Below are positions 12,447 to 26,600 of a stretch of DNA of 64,000 nucleotides, in pieces. This DNA is from Tubulanus polymorphus. Taxonomy: Eukaryota > Nemertea > Palaeonemertea > Tubulaniformes > Tubulanidae. Position 1 is the stretch's first letter. The number at the start of each line of letters is the position of its first letter. Position numbers and translations under genes: made by a program. A model generated the notes under the pieces. The model was given only the letters and a program-made list of their open reading frames with translations. It was not told the origin of the DNA and ran no database searches. The stretch spans positions 18,793,110 through 18,857,109 of the forward strand of contig NC_134030.1 of assembly GCF_964204645.1 (NCBI RefSeq), written 5' to 3'.

Positions 12447-14085
12447 GATTCTCAGATACTGTAGATCTCAGATTCCTCGCGTACGTGAAGTCAATGCGAT
12501 GTGTTTTACTGCATGTGCGTTACGCAAAGACACGGGTGGAAAATAGCCGTTTTAATAATGGAGATTCGTTATTTGCTAAAACTGTTGAAATTGTGAAGAT
12601 GATTCCCGACCACTCAGACGCACTCGGTATCGTCAATATCAAATAATATATATCGTATTACATTGAAATCAGCAGCTGTGAAACGTACGTCCCTGAGCAG
12701 AAACTTCCCCGTTGTCCTTGAGATGCTTATTCTGACGATTCCGCATAGTCTTCATCCATCCGTCCTCTGAAATGACACCATTCTTGAATCGTTGAATTCA
12801 CCAAGAACGAGATGGTCATCATTAGCTGTTAATTATAATTTTACTGAATCGTTGATAGTCATCGAGAATGAAATGGTTGTCATTTGGTAAATAATCATGA
12901 TTTCGGTGAATCTTAAGAATCATGTAGAGTGAGAAGGGCACAAATAACTGGTTATGATTTAACTGGAATTTACTTATTTCTATATAGTACGTATGTGAAA
13001 CATCTGCCACTCAATTATCATGAATTCTGCGTCGATGTATAGAACATGTTACTTGATATTAATATTCGATTTTAAAAAAGCAGCTGGTCATGTAAGTACA
13101 GCAATTATGATTGGAATTGATTCAGATGTACTTCGCATTATTCCAATACCGTCAAGTTCACTTAAATTACTCTAATCAATATTCTGTTGGATGATTATTA
13201 TTGAAACCCTTATCCCAAAACGCACCGAATTAAATGAATTACGCATAGACTTTCTGTAGATTCTAGTACTACCAAACTTCGATGATTGATGTATTGACCT
13301 CCTTTTACTTTCCTATCCTGGTCGCGACAATGGTGTACACATTGTACAGCTATGCAGGCGGGTTTGTATCTTTATAAAAAAAGACTGTTGTTTTTTTTCC
13401 GATGCGGACAGTCGCAAAGACGGACGGATCAACGGACTGACCAACAGACGCGGGCAAAAGTTAAGGTACCAAGTTCCCCGCTAAGTCCCCGGGACAAAGA
13501 TATTGTTGCGGTAAACTTGCAGTATTGTTATAATTCTACGTTTATTCTACGTCTGCGATTCTTTGCATAATGAATTGAAGCTAAGTCGATTACGTCGCAT
13601 CGAGTGGACATTCTATACTTAACAACCGCTGAAAAACGGTTGAAGAAATCCTCCGAATTGTCGAGAAATTACAAACAAAAGTAGGTGTAACTCTGTTTTG
13701 AAACACTCTGCATATACGCGTAATGCATCAGCAAAAAATGATATTCAGGAGCGACTTGAACGAAACGAAAATAATTTTGAGTATTTTAAAGTATGATTGG
13801 GCATATCGAAATAACCACGCGTGGAAACATGAAATTGAGAATTGCCGCTCAGAGAGATGGTACCGTAATTACTAATATATTGACGAAAATATCACACGCG
13901 TTCGACAAAAATCAGCGGTTGAAAATTGTTTCTAAATTGCTGAGTGAAGCAAATAAATAATTTCACTAGAAAGAGATATACAATTGTTAATCATTTATGA
14001 GTGGAACCTGAAGATATGTGGGCAACCAAGCAGAATTTGAATAGTGAAGGAATTCCTTCATTCTGACGTGACGAAGTTACTCTGT
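12447..14085. other. Spacer between peptide A and receptor copy 2
   Basis: Conserved in all three inter-receptor spacers (compare 21981-23685 and 31645-33342). It should contain the divergent promoters of the peptide (leftward) and the next receptor (rightward). I see no long open frame of plausible composition. Confidence 0.5.
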
Positions 14086-17000
14086 ATGGATCGATAAGGA
14101 GCGCTGTTTCTAGCGTCGCTGATCGTCTGGCGCGTAAACATCGCACACGCTGATCTGTCTGACTCTGTGACGATCAGTTCGTCTTGTAACAACACTTGGT
14201 ACCCCGTCGATTCTACGTCCGGTTACATCGTTTCACCGAATTACCCGTCGTTAACGCGCGGTGTTGAATGTCGTTGGTTCGTCAACAGCTCTTTACCGGG
14301 AACTTTCAACATCAAACTATACTACGACATCGAGCCGTCGATATTCTGTAGTGCTGACTACCTTCTCGTTGATGGTTCGGATAACAGATTCTGCGGCGAA
14401 GGAGAATATGGCATCCGCCGTAACGGTTCGATCTCTCCGTTGTTGTTTAGGAGTAACGTCGATGGTGCGCGAGGCAGTCGGGTTTATATAACATATCGTT
14501 ATGAACGAAATCGATTGAAAGTCAGCTGTGGTGTGACATTTACTACTCCCAGATTCAAGGAAATTATTACATCGGAGGGATACAAATATTCTATAAGCCA
14601 TCTAGAGAATTGTCGTTTGTTCCGGGAATGGATGGGGATGCCATATGGTTTCGCGATGAACCTGACTTTGGTCAAGATTAGGGTTAGAATGGAATTTCTT
14701 GCTGATCCCGCGACGACTGGTAAAATCTACGACGGATGGAACAGCAGCAGTGAACCTATAGCTCTCATACCAGTACAAACCGGTCATCCAGCTTCATCAT
14801 TCTATACTGAGACAAGTAAAACAATTATCTCTCTGCTTGAATATAAACTGAATTTCGATTTTCAACTTTTGGTTCAGATGTATAAAATATCAGATTGGAA
14901 CGTCACTAATCCGTTAATCCAAATCTCTAATGACGAGTCTGGAGTGCTCATTCCTGATGACAACAGTTTACACGTAATAACCCGATCGAAACACTTACAC
15001 TGCTGGTCTATCACAGTGCAGGTGTTACAGTACGTCGTCTTCAACTGGACACGTGATCTCAGCACATCCGGTGACGTCATTGGTGTATATAAACTAGAAG
15101 GGTTACGCGTTGTAGGAACTGATATTTTACTCGGTTACAACTGCCTGGAATCACTGAGTGTTAAATCTGACGGCTTTCTCGTCATACTGTGCGTTTTGAT
15201 GAGCGCTGATGTGATGATGTCGAAACTAGAAATATCCTACAAAATCAATTCACTAACAATAGGTTATTTACACGTTGGGAAATCAGTGGTAAGTACTTCG
15301 TCGTGATATCTGTATTGTCGGTATTTACTTCACGATATTAAACTGCGTTCAGCAATTATTTCTTTCGAAAAATTAAAATGATGATGAAATGTTAGATTAT
15401 TTCACATCGATATGTATCCTGTGCACGTTTAGTTTTAATGAAATGCACCCATCCAAATTGTCGTTCATATGAATCTACTTTTTGAAATGTACAACGAGCA
15501 TATAATATTTTAAGAAGCGATGGAACGTTCATATGATGTTGTTTGTTGTCACAGGTACGCGACCCGCAGGAATGTTTACAATCATTCAGGCTATTTCCGT
15601 TTGTAAAAAGAAAAACGTTGACCTATCGAGTGATCGAACATAAGTTGAAATGGCGAGTGGAAATATCGGAAAAACGATTTCAACTGGCTGTCTTATCGAG
15701 AAACTGCGAGCGAGCTGGATTTTATATATATGATGGTGGTAATTTTACAGCTAGACGCTATGGTCCGTATTGTCCTGGTGATACCTATGGTCGGCCCGTC
15801 GTCAAGTTGATTACATCAGGAGGATCGGTTACTGTAGTAGGATACGCCTACGACTGGGATAATCAGCTAACAGTCAAGACTAACAAACTTTCATGTATCA
15901 TGCTTCGTGCTACTGATTGTGACGGGTATGTGTTAAAGCAGGGAGAAAATCGCCTTAAAACGACGTCAGACTGTATCGTGATTCTACCCGAAAACCGACG
16001 TCTTCCTTTAAGAAATATTTACATATTTATATTATCCGACCGCGAATATCAAATTGATCGATGTGCTCCGGAATATTTTATATACGTCGCGTGCCGGCCC
16101 TATATGAATATCAGCAGTAGTTTTATTACGGGAAATACCTCGACAAGAACTGTGTTAAACAAGGTATCATTTATTAGTCCTCATCCTTTTTTGACACCTG
16201 AGCGATTTATCAAACTGAGACGAAAGTGCTATAGAACAAAAAGGGCCGGGCATAGCGGTTTAGTCCCTAAGGATGTGTGTGGACTTGTGCAATCGCCGAA
16301 CTATCCCGGACCTGCCGGAATTACTGTTCAAAGAATATTCTATGCAGTCATTTATAGATATCATTACGGAAAACTTCGTTATTACAAATTCGTAATCAAA
16401 TACATTGAAATGATTGAATGCGTTAAACAATCCAGATACTCTAAAGAAGCAGTGTTGTTCGTACAATACATAAGTGGAAAATTTACTAAAACCGAACACA
16501 AACAAGCAATCTGTGGACGACACGCAGGGCATATACTTTACAGTCTGATGGCGTCCACACATGAGTTTCAAGTGACCAACAGAATCCCAACATTTCGGAT
16601 ACAATACATTCTACAAGAATCATTCCCAATAAAAGACCAAGAGAATAAGTGTGAGGCGGGATTTCTATATTCGGGAATTTCATGCGTGAAATACATCACG
16701 GATGAACGATTGAATTGGGAGAATGCTGAATTGTACTGTAGACAGAAGTATGCGGGACATCTACTAAGTATCAACTCAGAACAGGATATGAATTCCATTA
16801 AAACGTTATTTGCTACAAAGCTTCTTTTAACTGCATATTCGAAGAGAGCACTCATTGTGTTGATTGGATTGAAAAAACAGGTAAATCTAATTTAAGTTGC
16901 ATAAAGGTATTGATAACATTATCGGGAGTTGGGATCTCAGAAGAAGAACTTTACGGGGGAATTAACGGCCTCAAGTCTTAACGGTCAAGTTTAATTTCGG

Positions 17001-20000
17001 CATACGGGGGAATTAACGGCCTCAAGTCTTAACGGTCAAGTTTAATTTCGGCACTAACCGTTATTAGCCAATGATTTAGTTCGTACTAGCCATAACGCAC
17101 ATTACTTTACAATTCTCTTTTTAGCCTAAAACCAGTTTTTACACGTGGACTGACGGCAAACCGTTGAGTTACACAGAGTGGTATAAACCAATAAATAACG
17201 ACACGATACCGGACGTACTTCAAGGGTTGATATCTTATGAAAGAAAACAACCGACAAATGACGTGAATATGCCGTGTACAGCGATGATACTGAATAATCC
17301 ACGAGGATCAGCGAACTGGGTTCGATTCCCGTGTCAAATAGAAGAGGTTCACGTGCGATTCTTTTGTGAATCGGAAAGAAATGATATCAATAAAAGTATG
17401 GCTAGGATAGAAAATGATTCAAAATATAATACGATATCCCAAATTAAACAAGGTATTTTGAATAACAATACGCTGAATACAATGTGTGCAATAGGTTGGT
17501 TAGGTATAGATGGACAATGTTATCAGGTACTGACACGTTGGGAAAATAAGGAAACTTTTGACGTGGTTAGTGCAAGAGAAATGTGCCGTGAGGTACGCGG
17601 GGAAATAGGTATAATACAGGACTTGACGCAAGCCAAGGAGATGATTTTCAGATTTCGTTATCAGCATCAATATGGCGCTATATTAACTTTGGATTCTAGC
17701 AAGCAGTGGATGATAATTAAGCCATTTGTTACCAGGGGTGAAATTACTTACGATCAGTCGGTTAATTGGGTAATGATACCCTGGGAAAATGCAAAAGACA
17801 AAATCCATTCTGTTTTGTGTTCCTATAATGTAACTGATGAAGAGTTGGCTTCTTTAAGTGGTTGTAAATCGTGGCAGTTTAAATGTAACGATCAAAGATG
17901 TATCAGCGACTATGTGTATATGCGCGTATGTGATACCACACACGACTGTCGACACGGCGAAGATGAACTCAGTTGTACGGATATAAATTCATACAGTCAG
18001 TTTCAATGTTTTGATGGTGAGATTGTATCAATAAGTGGTTACTGTGATTTCATACAGGATTGTGTGGATGGTTCTGATGAGAATTCGTGTTTTCATCCCC
18101 CGTGTTTTTCCGAGGAATTTCGTTGCATCAGTGGTCAATGTGTCAGTGGGTCGAACAGATGTGATTGTAAAGACAATTGTAGCTAATTGTAAAGACAACT
18201 CCGATGAAATTGAATGCGCCTCTCAACTATGTCAGGGGTTCTTATGTAACAGTGGGGACTGTATCAGTTCTCAGTTGTATCAGGATGGAGTTATGGATTG
18301 CAGTGGAACTCTTGAGGAAGATGAATTAGTTACGAATCCTTATATTACAGTGAATCCTACGATATATTGCAATATTGAACACCACCGTACGACTAACTTC
18401 ACAGATCTCTGTACAGAATCTAATCAACAGAGATGTTCTTTCGATTCTCCTCATTGCTATTCTACGTCTCGTGTCCTAAAGGTTGTGAATGTCAAGGTCA
18501 TTCGATCAAATGCAACAATTCTCGGCTAGCAGATGTAAATGGCATTTTCCAAGCATCAACGCGAATTTTAATTTTGTCAAATAACCAAATTGTCTTGGAC
18601 GTCTTTACATTTTCCCAATACGTTTATCTCCACATGCTCAACCTCACCGCCAATGAATTGTCTTACATTTTACCAAACTCGTTCAAGAACCTGCATAACT
18701 TACATACATTAGACCTCACACACAATAACATAACATCATTATCCACAAATACGTTTACTGGTCTGTATAGTTTGAAAGAGTTATTCATAACTGAAAACCC
18801 ACTACGTCGTTTAGAGGATGACACCTTCCAAGATTTAAAGTCACTTCAAGTTCTTGATCTTCATGGACTTTCCTTGTTCGTGCTTGACAGATTCGTATTT
18901 AGAGGTCTATCTTCTTTACGATCGTTGAATATCAGTGGTAACAGAATACGTCGTATTTCACTATACGCATTTTTTGGATTAACTACACTTGAGACCCTCG
19001 ATATAACCGATAATTACAAAGTCATTTCTGTAGATAGACAAGTTTTTGACAATGTAACGACATTAGCATTTCTAACGTCTGATGCTTATAAATTTTGCTG
19101 CATGGCTCCGAATGTTGACCAGTGCCTTCCCGAAGCTGATCAATTTTCCTCCTGTTCAGATCTTATTGGGAATGCAGCTCTCAGAGCTATCATCTGGGTC
19201 ATCGCTTCATGTAGTTTCTTTGCTAACGGATTTGTCATTTTCCTTCGCATTCGAGCGATTCGATTCTCCTCCTCAAATCCATCCTCAGACATCATCATTA
19301 TAAACGTTGCTTTATGTGATTTTATGATGTCCATATATTTGTTTCTGATCGCTGGAGCCGATTACATATATAAGGGAATCTACTTTCTCCATTCAGAATC
19401 GTGGACGGACAGTGCGCTGTGTCGTCTTGCCGGGGTCGTGGTATCTATTTCGTGTGAAGGCTCATTGATATTCTTGCTCATAATGACGCGTCATAGATAT
19501 TCAAATATCGTTAATCCTTTTTCTGTGAGCCTGATTATATCTCCGAGATACGTGTCCATTATTTGCTGTATATGTTGGGTTGTCCTGGGCATTATTGCAA
19601 TACTACCTCTTACACCTGTCCCGTACTTCGGAAGCAATTTCTACGGCGCTACAGGGGTTTGTTTACCTATGAATTTGATTTCCATTGATGTCGATGCCTG
19701 GCATTATTCGTTCATTATTTTTTCTCTGTCTACGTCAGTCATACTTGCTACGATAATGGTGACTTACGCGCAAATGTACAGGCTTGTATCTGGAAGCAGG
19801 TCTGGTTCAGGAAGAGCTGATCCTACCGAACTGATTTTGGCCCGCAGAAGTTTGGTGATAAATCTTTGTAATGTAATTTGCTGGTTACCGTTAATTATCG
19901 TTCAGTTTTGCGCGGTATTTCGGGTGGAAATACCGAATCAGGTAGCGGCTTGGCTTGGGGTTCTTTTCTTACCAATCAACTCGTCCCTTAATCCCTTTTT

Positions 20001-20076
20001 ATATACAATACTGACTATTGATATAAAGTCCATGCAAGCAAAAGCTATGCGCCAAATGAATTGGGTGAACAAATGA
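14086..20076 (+). pseudogene. GRL101-like receptor copy 2 (broken)
   Basis: The exon structure matches copy 1: 14086-15288, 15555-16880, 17125-20076. Codon 4 is TAA (14095-14097), truncating the signal peptide at once; copy 3 has the same change. In the LDLa region near 18164-18180, five bases are replaced by fifteen that duplicate neighbouring sequence, giving a frameshift and TAA at 18184-18186. At about 18463 some 316 bp relative to copy 1 are missing, removing the last two LDLa repeats at an ACGTC microhomology. The net change (+10, -316) returns the frame, so LRR and 7TM stay open to 20076. Intron 2 carries a 50-bp tandem duplication (16951-17053). Everything else is close to copy 1. A transcript with another first exon could still encode part of it. 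Confidence 0.85.
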
Positions 20077-20180
20077 AACATCTAGATTCCTTTCGCATAA
20101 GAATGCTGCATTTTTCTTTACATTCAACACAATTCTAGTTCTTGTAGTAGTCATACGCATGGTTATATATAGATATATAT

Positions 20181-20232
<52 letters not shown>

Positions 20233-21154
20233 ATATATATATATATATATACCCGTTCTTTTTAGTCATAACTAACACTATATATACCCTTTCTTTTATA
20301 TATATACTAGTCACGGATGAGATATATAGATTAACGGGTCACAGGCCCCGGATCGGTGGTACACTCCTGAAGTTTGTAGATAGATAACTACCAATAAACC
20401 ATTTTACAGTCGCTAGCCGCCATTTTGTTAGGGTACTTTTGTCCGGTAATGTTGGGTAGTTTCTCTTTTTTTTAAAATCCAATTGTGATGCGTGTTTTAT
20501 CATATTTCATCGGTTTGTAGATGGATTTTGACAGTGTTAGTAGGGCCTGGCTAGTATTTCAGCTATGTAAAATTCATTTGCAACATGAGATTGATATAGA
20601 AATCCGTGGCCAGTTTTTGCTGCGCGCATAGAAATTCAGGGTACTCAACTTTAAAGCTAGTTTTTTTAAAAAAATAAATTTCCTTAAATTCTAGGAACTG
20701 TGCGCATTAACACAATTCAAGTGGAATTCATAGATATCTTACCCAGTTTTCGTTGTTCTATGATTATTTAACTGCAGCGCGTCTATTGACATTCCGAGTT
20801 TCTGCGCTGTTTCAACTTTGTGTATTTTAGAATAAGGTGTTACTTGTTCTCATTTTCTGCTGTACCCGCAGATTGCAGCCAGCAAAATGACCCTTTACAA
20901 TAACGGATATCCCAAGGTCACTTCGACTTAGTCTCAAATTTTATGTGATAATCAAGCTAGTTTAGGCCTACCAGGGGTGCAATCATGTCGTCCACCAATC
21001 CGTCTACGAGAGAGGAGCGTATCGATCTGATTGTCAGCGTTAAATAAAAACGAACAGAGATTCGACTAATTAGATGTTAAATGGTGTTTTTATTGGATGT
21101 CATCTCGATGATAATAGCAGAGAAACTGACAATTGCTTTCAAGCAATTTAACAC
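20077..21154. other. 3' region of receptor copy 2
   Basis: Homologous to 10183-11247, with the facing polyadenylation signals retained. No gene is seen. Confidence 0.5.
20161..20300. repeat. (TA)n array with an inverted insert
   Basis: TA-rich array. The block ACCCGTTCTTTTTAGTCATA (about 20251) is the reverse complement of the block before the array in copy 1 (about 10279-10304). The segment between TA tracts has therefore flipped. Confidence 0.8.
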
Positions 21155-21980
21155 TCAATACTCGTCCCACGGACATTTTTCATGACAGGTACTTGGACAG
21201 TTTGCTTGGCAGGCATCCTTTTGTGCGGCGGGTGTTCGTCATTTTACCCAGCAATTGTTGAGACAGATTTGACAATAATCAGGCTGCGCTGAATCAGCGC
21301 CACTAGCGACCATTGCGACCAGAGCTAAAACTACCAGAAACTGAAAAAGAGTATATTGTTACCAGAGCTGTACTTCCGCGGCTTATCAATGATGATTCCA
21401 CAGTGGCTGCTCGCTCGAGAGTTCCACGCGTGCCAAGGGCTGACCCACAAGGTAAAATATTGTGCAGTAGGACATAAACCACTTTGGCAATAGAGGATTC
21501 TACTTGTGGCAAGTAGGGTCCACCAGGTGTCAGTAGTGTGCAACTACTGTGGCGATAGTTCAAGATCCCACAGTGAATTTCTAGAAATATCAAATGAGTA
21601 GGTAATGCGGTTTATGTGTTATAAGTATTATCAATTGTTCTTGTAATTGCCAAAGAGTTCGGTGGCCCTAATAAATCTATAATTAACATCAGTACACATG
21701 ATGAAATACGTAAAAGACATAATAATCAAAATATCAAAACAGGACGTGTTTAGTGCTTCATAAAAATGACGACAATTTACAAATTGACTTACTAATTCAC
21801 AGAAATGGTTTGAAAGAAAAGTTTGCAAATCAACTTCCGGTCAGTTTTTTTTTGTAAGGTAACAACACCAATATACTTTTAACGAAAATAGTGTGGAAAA
21901 AGGTAAGTAGACTGACGATGGAGAATGTGAAGAGAGTTTTCTGCGAAAGTCCATAAAATCCTAATTACCTTTGATGACAT
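21155..21980 (-). pseudogene. Small secreted cysteine-rich peptide, copy B (nonsense)
   Basis: Exons 21980-21969 and 21340-21155 on the minus strand, homologous to copy A. Exon 1 lacks one codon (MSSK). The fourth mature cysteine codon is changed to TGA (21241-21239), removing the second half of the cysteine framework. The 628-bp intron is shortened by a deletion of about 370 bp relative to copies A and C. Substitutions against copy A before the stop change amino acids. Splice sites are intact, so it may be transcribed but would give a truncated product. Confidence 0.72.
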
Positions 21981-23685
21981 GTTTTGCCGATATTGTAGAT
22001 CTCAGATCCCTCGCGTTCGTGGAGTCAATGCGATGTGTTTTACTGCATGTGCGTTACGCAAAGACACGGGTGGAAAATAGCCGTTTTAATAATGGAGATT
22101 CGTTATTTGCTAAAACTGTTGAAATTGTGAAGATGATTCCCGACCACTCAGACGCACTCGGTATCGTCAATGTCAAATAATATATATCGTATTACATTGA
22201 AATCAGCAGCTGTGAAACGTACGTCCCTGAGCAGAAACTACCCCGTTGTCCTTGAGATGCTTATTCTGACGATTCCGCATAGTCTTCATCCATCCGTCCT
22301 CTGAAATGACACCATTCTTGAATCGTTGAATTCACCAAGAACGAGATGGTCATCATTAGCTGCTAATTATAATTTTACTGAATCGTTGATAGTCATCGAG
22401 AATGAAAGGGTTGTCATTTGGTAAATAATCATGATTTCGGTGAATCTTAAGAATCATGTAGAGTGAGAAGGCCACAAATAACTGGTTATAATTTAACTGG
22501 AATTTACTTATTTCTATATAGTACGTATGTGAAACATCTGCTACTCAATTATCATGAATTCTGCATCGATGTATAGAACATGTTACTTGATATAAATATT
22601 CGATTTTAAAAAAGCAGCTGGTCATGTAAGTACAGCAATTATGATTGCAATTGATTCAGATGTACTTCGCATTATTCCAATACCGTCGAGTTCACTTAAA
22701 TTACTCTAATCAATATTCTGTTGGGTGATTATTATTCGAATCGAGTACTATGTTATTGAAACCCTAACCAAAACGCACCGAATTAAATGAATTACGCATA
22801 GACTTTCTGTAGATTCTAGTACTACCAAACTTCGATGATTGATGTATTGACCTCCTTATCCTGTCCTATCCTGGTCGCGACAATGGTGTACACATTGTAC
22901 AGCTATGCAGGCGGGTTTGTATCTTTATAAAAAAAGACTGATGTTTTTTTTCCGATGCGGACAGTCGCAAAGACGGACGGATCAACGGACTGACCAACAG
23001 GCGCGGGCAAAAGTTAAGGTACCAAGTTCCCCGCTAAGTCCCCGGGACAAAGATATTGTTGCGGTAAACTTGCAGTATTGTTATAATTCTACGTTTATTC
23101 TACGTCTGCGATTCTTTGCATAATGAATTGAAGCTAAGTCGATTACGTCGCATCGAGTGGACATTCTATACTTAACAACCGCTGAAAAACGGTTGAAGAA
23201 ATCCTCTGAATTGTCGAGAAATTACAAACAAAAGTAGGTGTAACTCTGTTTTGAAACACCCTGCATATACGCGTAATGCATCAGCAAAAAATGATATTCA
23301 GGAGCGACTTGAACGAAACGAAAATAATTTTGAGTATTTTAAAGTATGATTGGGCATATCGAAATAACCACGCGTGGAAACATGAAATTGAGAATTGCCG
23401 CTCAGAGAGATGGTACCGTAATTACTAATATATTGATGTGTATGTCGGAGAACGAATACTAATGACAGAACGGGGGAAAAATATCACACGCGTTCGACAA
23501 AAATCAGCGGTTGAAAATAATTGCTAGATTTCTAAATGGCTGAGTGAAGCAAATAAATAATTTCACTAGAAAGAAATATACAATTGTTCATCATTTATGA
23601 GTGGAACCTGAAGATATGTGGGCAACCAAGCAGAATTTGAATAGTGAAGGAATTCCTTCATTCTGACGTGACGAAGTTACTCTGT
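21981..23685. other. Spacer between peptide B and receptor copy 3
   Basis: Homologous to the other two spacers. No supported gene is seen; a 69-codon frame at 21971-22180 is antisense to the peptide start region. Confidence 0.5.
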
Positions 23686-26600
23686 ATGGATCGATAAGGA
23701 GCGCTGTTTCTAGCGTCGCTGATCGTCTGGCGCGTAAACATCGCACACGCTGATCTGTCTGACTCTGTGACGATCAGTTCGTCTTGTAACAACACTTGGT
23801 ACCCCGTCGATTCTACGTCCGGTTACATCGTTTCACCGAATTACCCGTCGTTAACGCGCGGTGTTGAATGTCGTTGGTTCGTCAACAGCTCTTTACCGGG
23901 AACTTTCAAACTTCAAACTATACTACGACATCGAGCCGTCGATATTCTGTAGTGCTGACTACCTTCTCGTTGATGGTTCGGATAACAGATTCTGCGGCGA
24001 AGGAGAATATGGCATCCGCCGTAACGGTTCGATCTCTCCGTTGTTGTTTAGGAGTAACGTCGATGGTGCGCGAGGCAGTCGGGTTTATATAACATATCGT
24101 TATGAACGAAATCGATTGAAAGTCAGCTGTGGTGTGACATTTACTACTCCCAGATTCAAGGAAATTATTACATCGGAGGGATACAAATATTCTATAAGCC
24201 ATCTAGAGAATTGTCGTTTGTTCCTGGAATGGATGGAGATGCCAGATGGTTTCGCGATGAACCTGACTTTGGTCAAGATTAGGGTTAGAATGGAATTTCT
24301 TGCTGATCCCGCGACGACTGGTAAAATCTACGACGGATGGAACAGCAGCAGTGAACCTATAGCTCTCATACCAGTACAAACCGGTCATCCAGCTTCATCA
24401 TTCTATACTAAGACAAGTAAAACTATTATCTCTCTGCTTGAATATAAACTGAATTTCGATTTTCAACTTTTGGTTCAGATGTATAAAATATCTGATTGGA
24501 ACGTCACTAATCCGTTAATCCAAATCTCTAATGACGAGTTTGGAGTGCTCATTCCTGATGACAACAGTTTACACGTAATAACCCGATCGAAACACTTACA
24601 CTGCTGGTCTATCACAGTGCAGGTGTTACAGTACGTCGTCTTCAACTGGACACGTGATCTCAGCACATCCGGTGACGTCATTGGTGTATATAAACTAGAA
24701 GGGTTACGCGTTGTAGGAACTGATATTTTACTCGGTTACAACTACCTGGAATCACTGAGTGTTAAATCTGACGGCTTTCTCGTCATACTGTGCGTTTTGA
24801 TGAGCGCTGATGTGATGATGTCGAAACTAGAAATATCCTACAAAATCAATTCACTAACAATAGGTTATTTACACGTTGGGAAATCAGTGGTAAGTACTTC
24901 ATCGTGATATCTGTATTTACTTCACGATATTAAACTGCGTTCAGCAATTATTTCTTTCGAAAAATTAAAATGATGATGAAATGTAAGATTATTTCCCATC
25001 GATATGTATCCTGTGCACGTTTAGTTTTAATGAAATGCACCCATCCAAATTGTCGTTCATATGAATCTACTTTTTGAAATTTACAACAAGCATATAACAT
25101 CTTAAGTAGCGATGGAACGTTCATATGATTTTGTTTGTTGTCACAGGTACGCGACCCGCAGGAATGTTTACAATCATTCAGGCTATTTCCGTTTGTAAAA
25201 AGAAAAACGTTGACGTATCGAGTGATCGAACATAGGTTGAAATGGCGAGTGGAAATATTGGAAAAACGATTTAAACTGGCTGTCTTATCGAGAAACTGCG
25301 AGCGAGCTGGATTTTATATATATGATGGTGGTAATTTTACAGCTAGACGCTATGGTCCGTATTGTCCTGGTGGTACCTATGGTCGGCCCGTCGTCAAGTT
25401 GATTACATCAGGAGGATCGGTTACTGTAGTAGGATACGCCTACGACTGGGATAATCAGCTAACAGTCAAGACTAACAAACTTTCATGTATCGCGCTTCAC
25501 GCTACTGATTGTGACGGGCATGTGTTTAAGGACGGAGAAAATCAGCTCAAAACGACGTCAGACTGTATCGTGATTCTACCCGAAAACCGACGTCTTCTTT
25601 TAAGAAACATTTACATATTATCAGACCGTGAATATCAAATTGATGGATGTGCTCCAGAATATTTGACGTTCGGCGCGTGCCGGTCCTATATGAATATCAG
25701 CAGTAGTTTTATTAAGGGAAATACCTCAACAAGAACTGTGTTAAACAAGGTATCATTTAATAGTCCTTATCCTTTTTTGAGTCCTGACCGATTTATCAAA
25801 CTGAGACGAAAGTGCTATGGAACAAAAAAGGCCGGTTTTAGCCACGGGTATATCCCTCATGATGTGTGTGGACTTGTGCAATCGCCGAACTATCCCGGGC
25901 CTGCCGGAATTACTGTTCAAAGAATATTCTATGCAGTCAGTTATAGATATCATAAGGGAAAATTTCGTTATTACAAATTCGTAATCAAATACATTGAAAT
26001 GATTGAATGCGTTAAACAATCCAAATACTCTAAAGATGCAGTGTCGTTCGTACAATACTTTAGTGATACCGAAACAAAATTCCAACACGTTACTGAAACC
26101 GAACACAAACAAACAATCTGTGGACGACACGCAGGGCATATACTTTACAGTCTGATGGCTTCTAGACATGAGTTCCAAGTGGCCGACAGAATCCCAACAT
26201 TTCGGATACAATACATTCTACAAGAATCATTCCCAATAAAAGACCACGAGAATAAGTGTGAGGCGGGATTTCTATATTCGGGAATTTCATGCGTGAAATA
26301 CATCACGGATGAACGATTGAATTGGGAGAATGCTGAATTGTACTGTAGACAGAAGTATGCGGGACATCTACTAAGTATCAACTCAGAACAGGAGATGAAT
26401 TCCATTAAAACGTTATTTGCTACAAAGCTTCTTTTAACTGCATATTCGAAGAGAGCACTCATTGTGTTGATTGGATTGAAAAAACAGGTAAATCTAATTT
26501 AAGTTGCATAAAGGTATTGATAACATTATCGGGAGTTGGGATCTCAGAAGAAGAAATTTACGGGGGAATTAACGGCCTCAAGTCTTAACGGTCAAGTTTA

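Noticed and set aside
21971-22180. + strand frame of about 70 codons, also present at 31632-31844
   Set aside because: It overlaps the peptide gene's first exon and promoter in antisense, is not preserved in the first unit and looks like no known protein.
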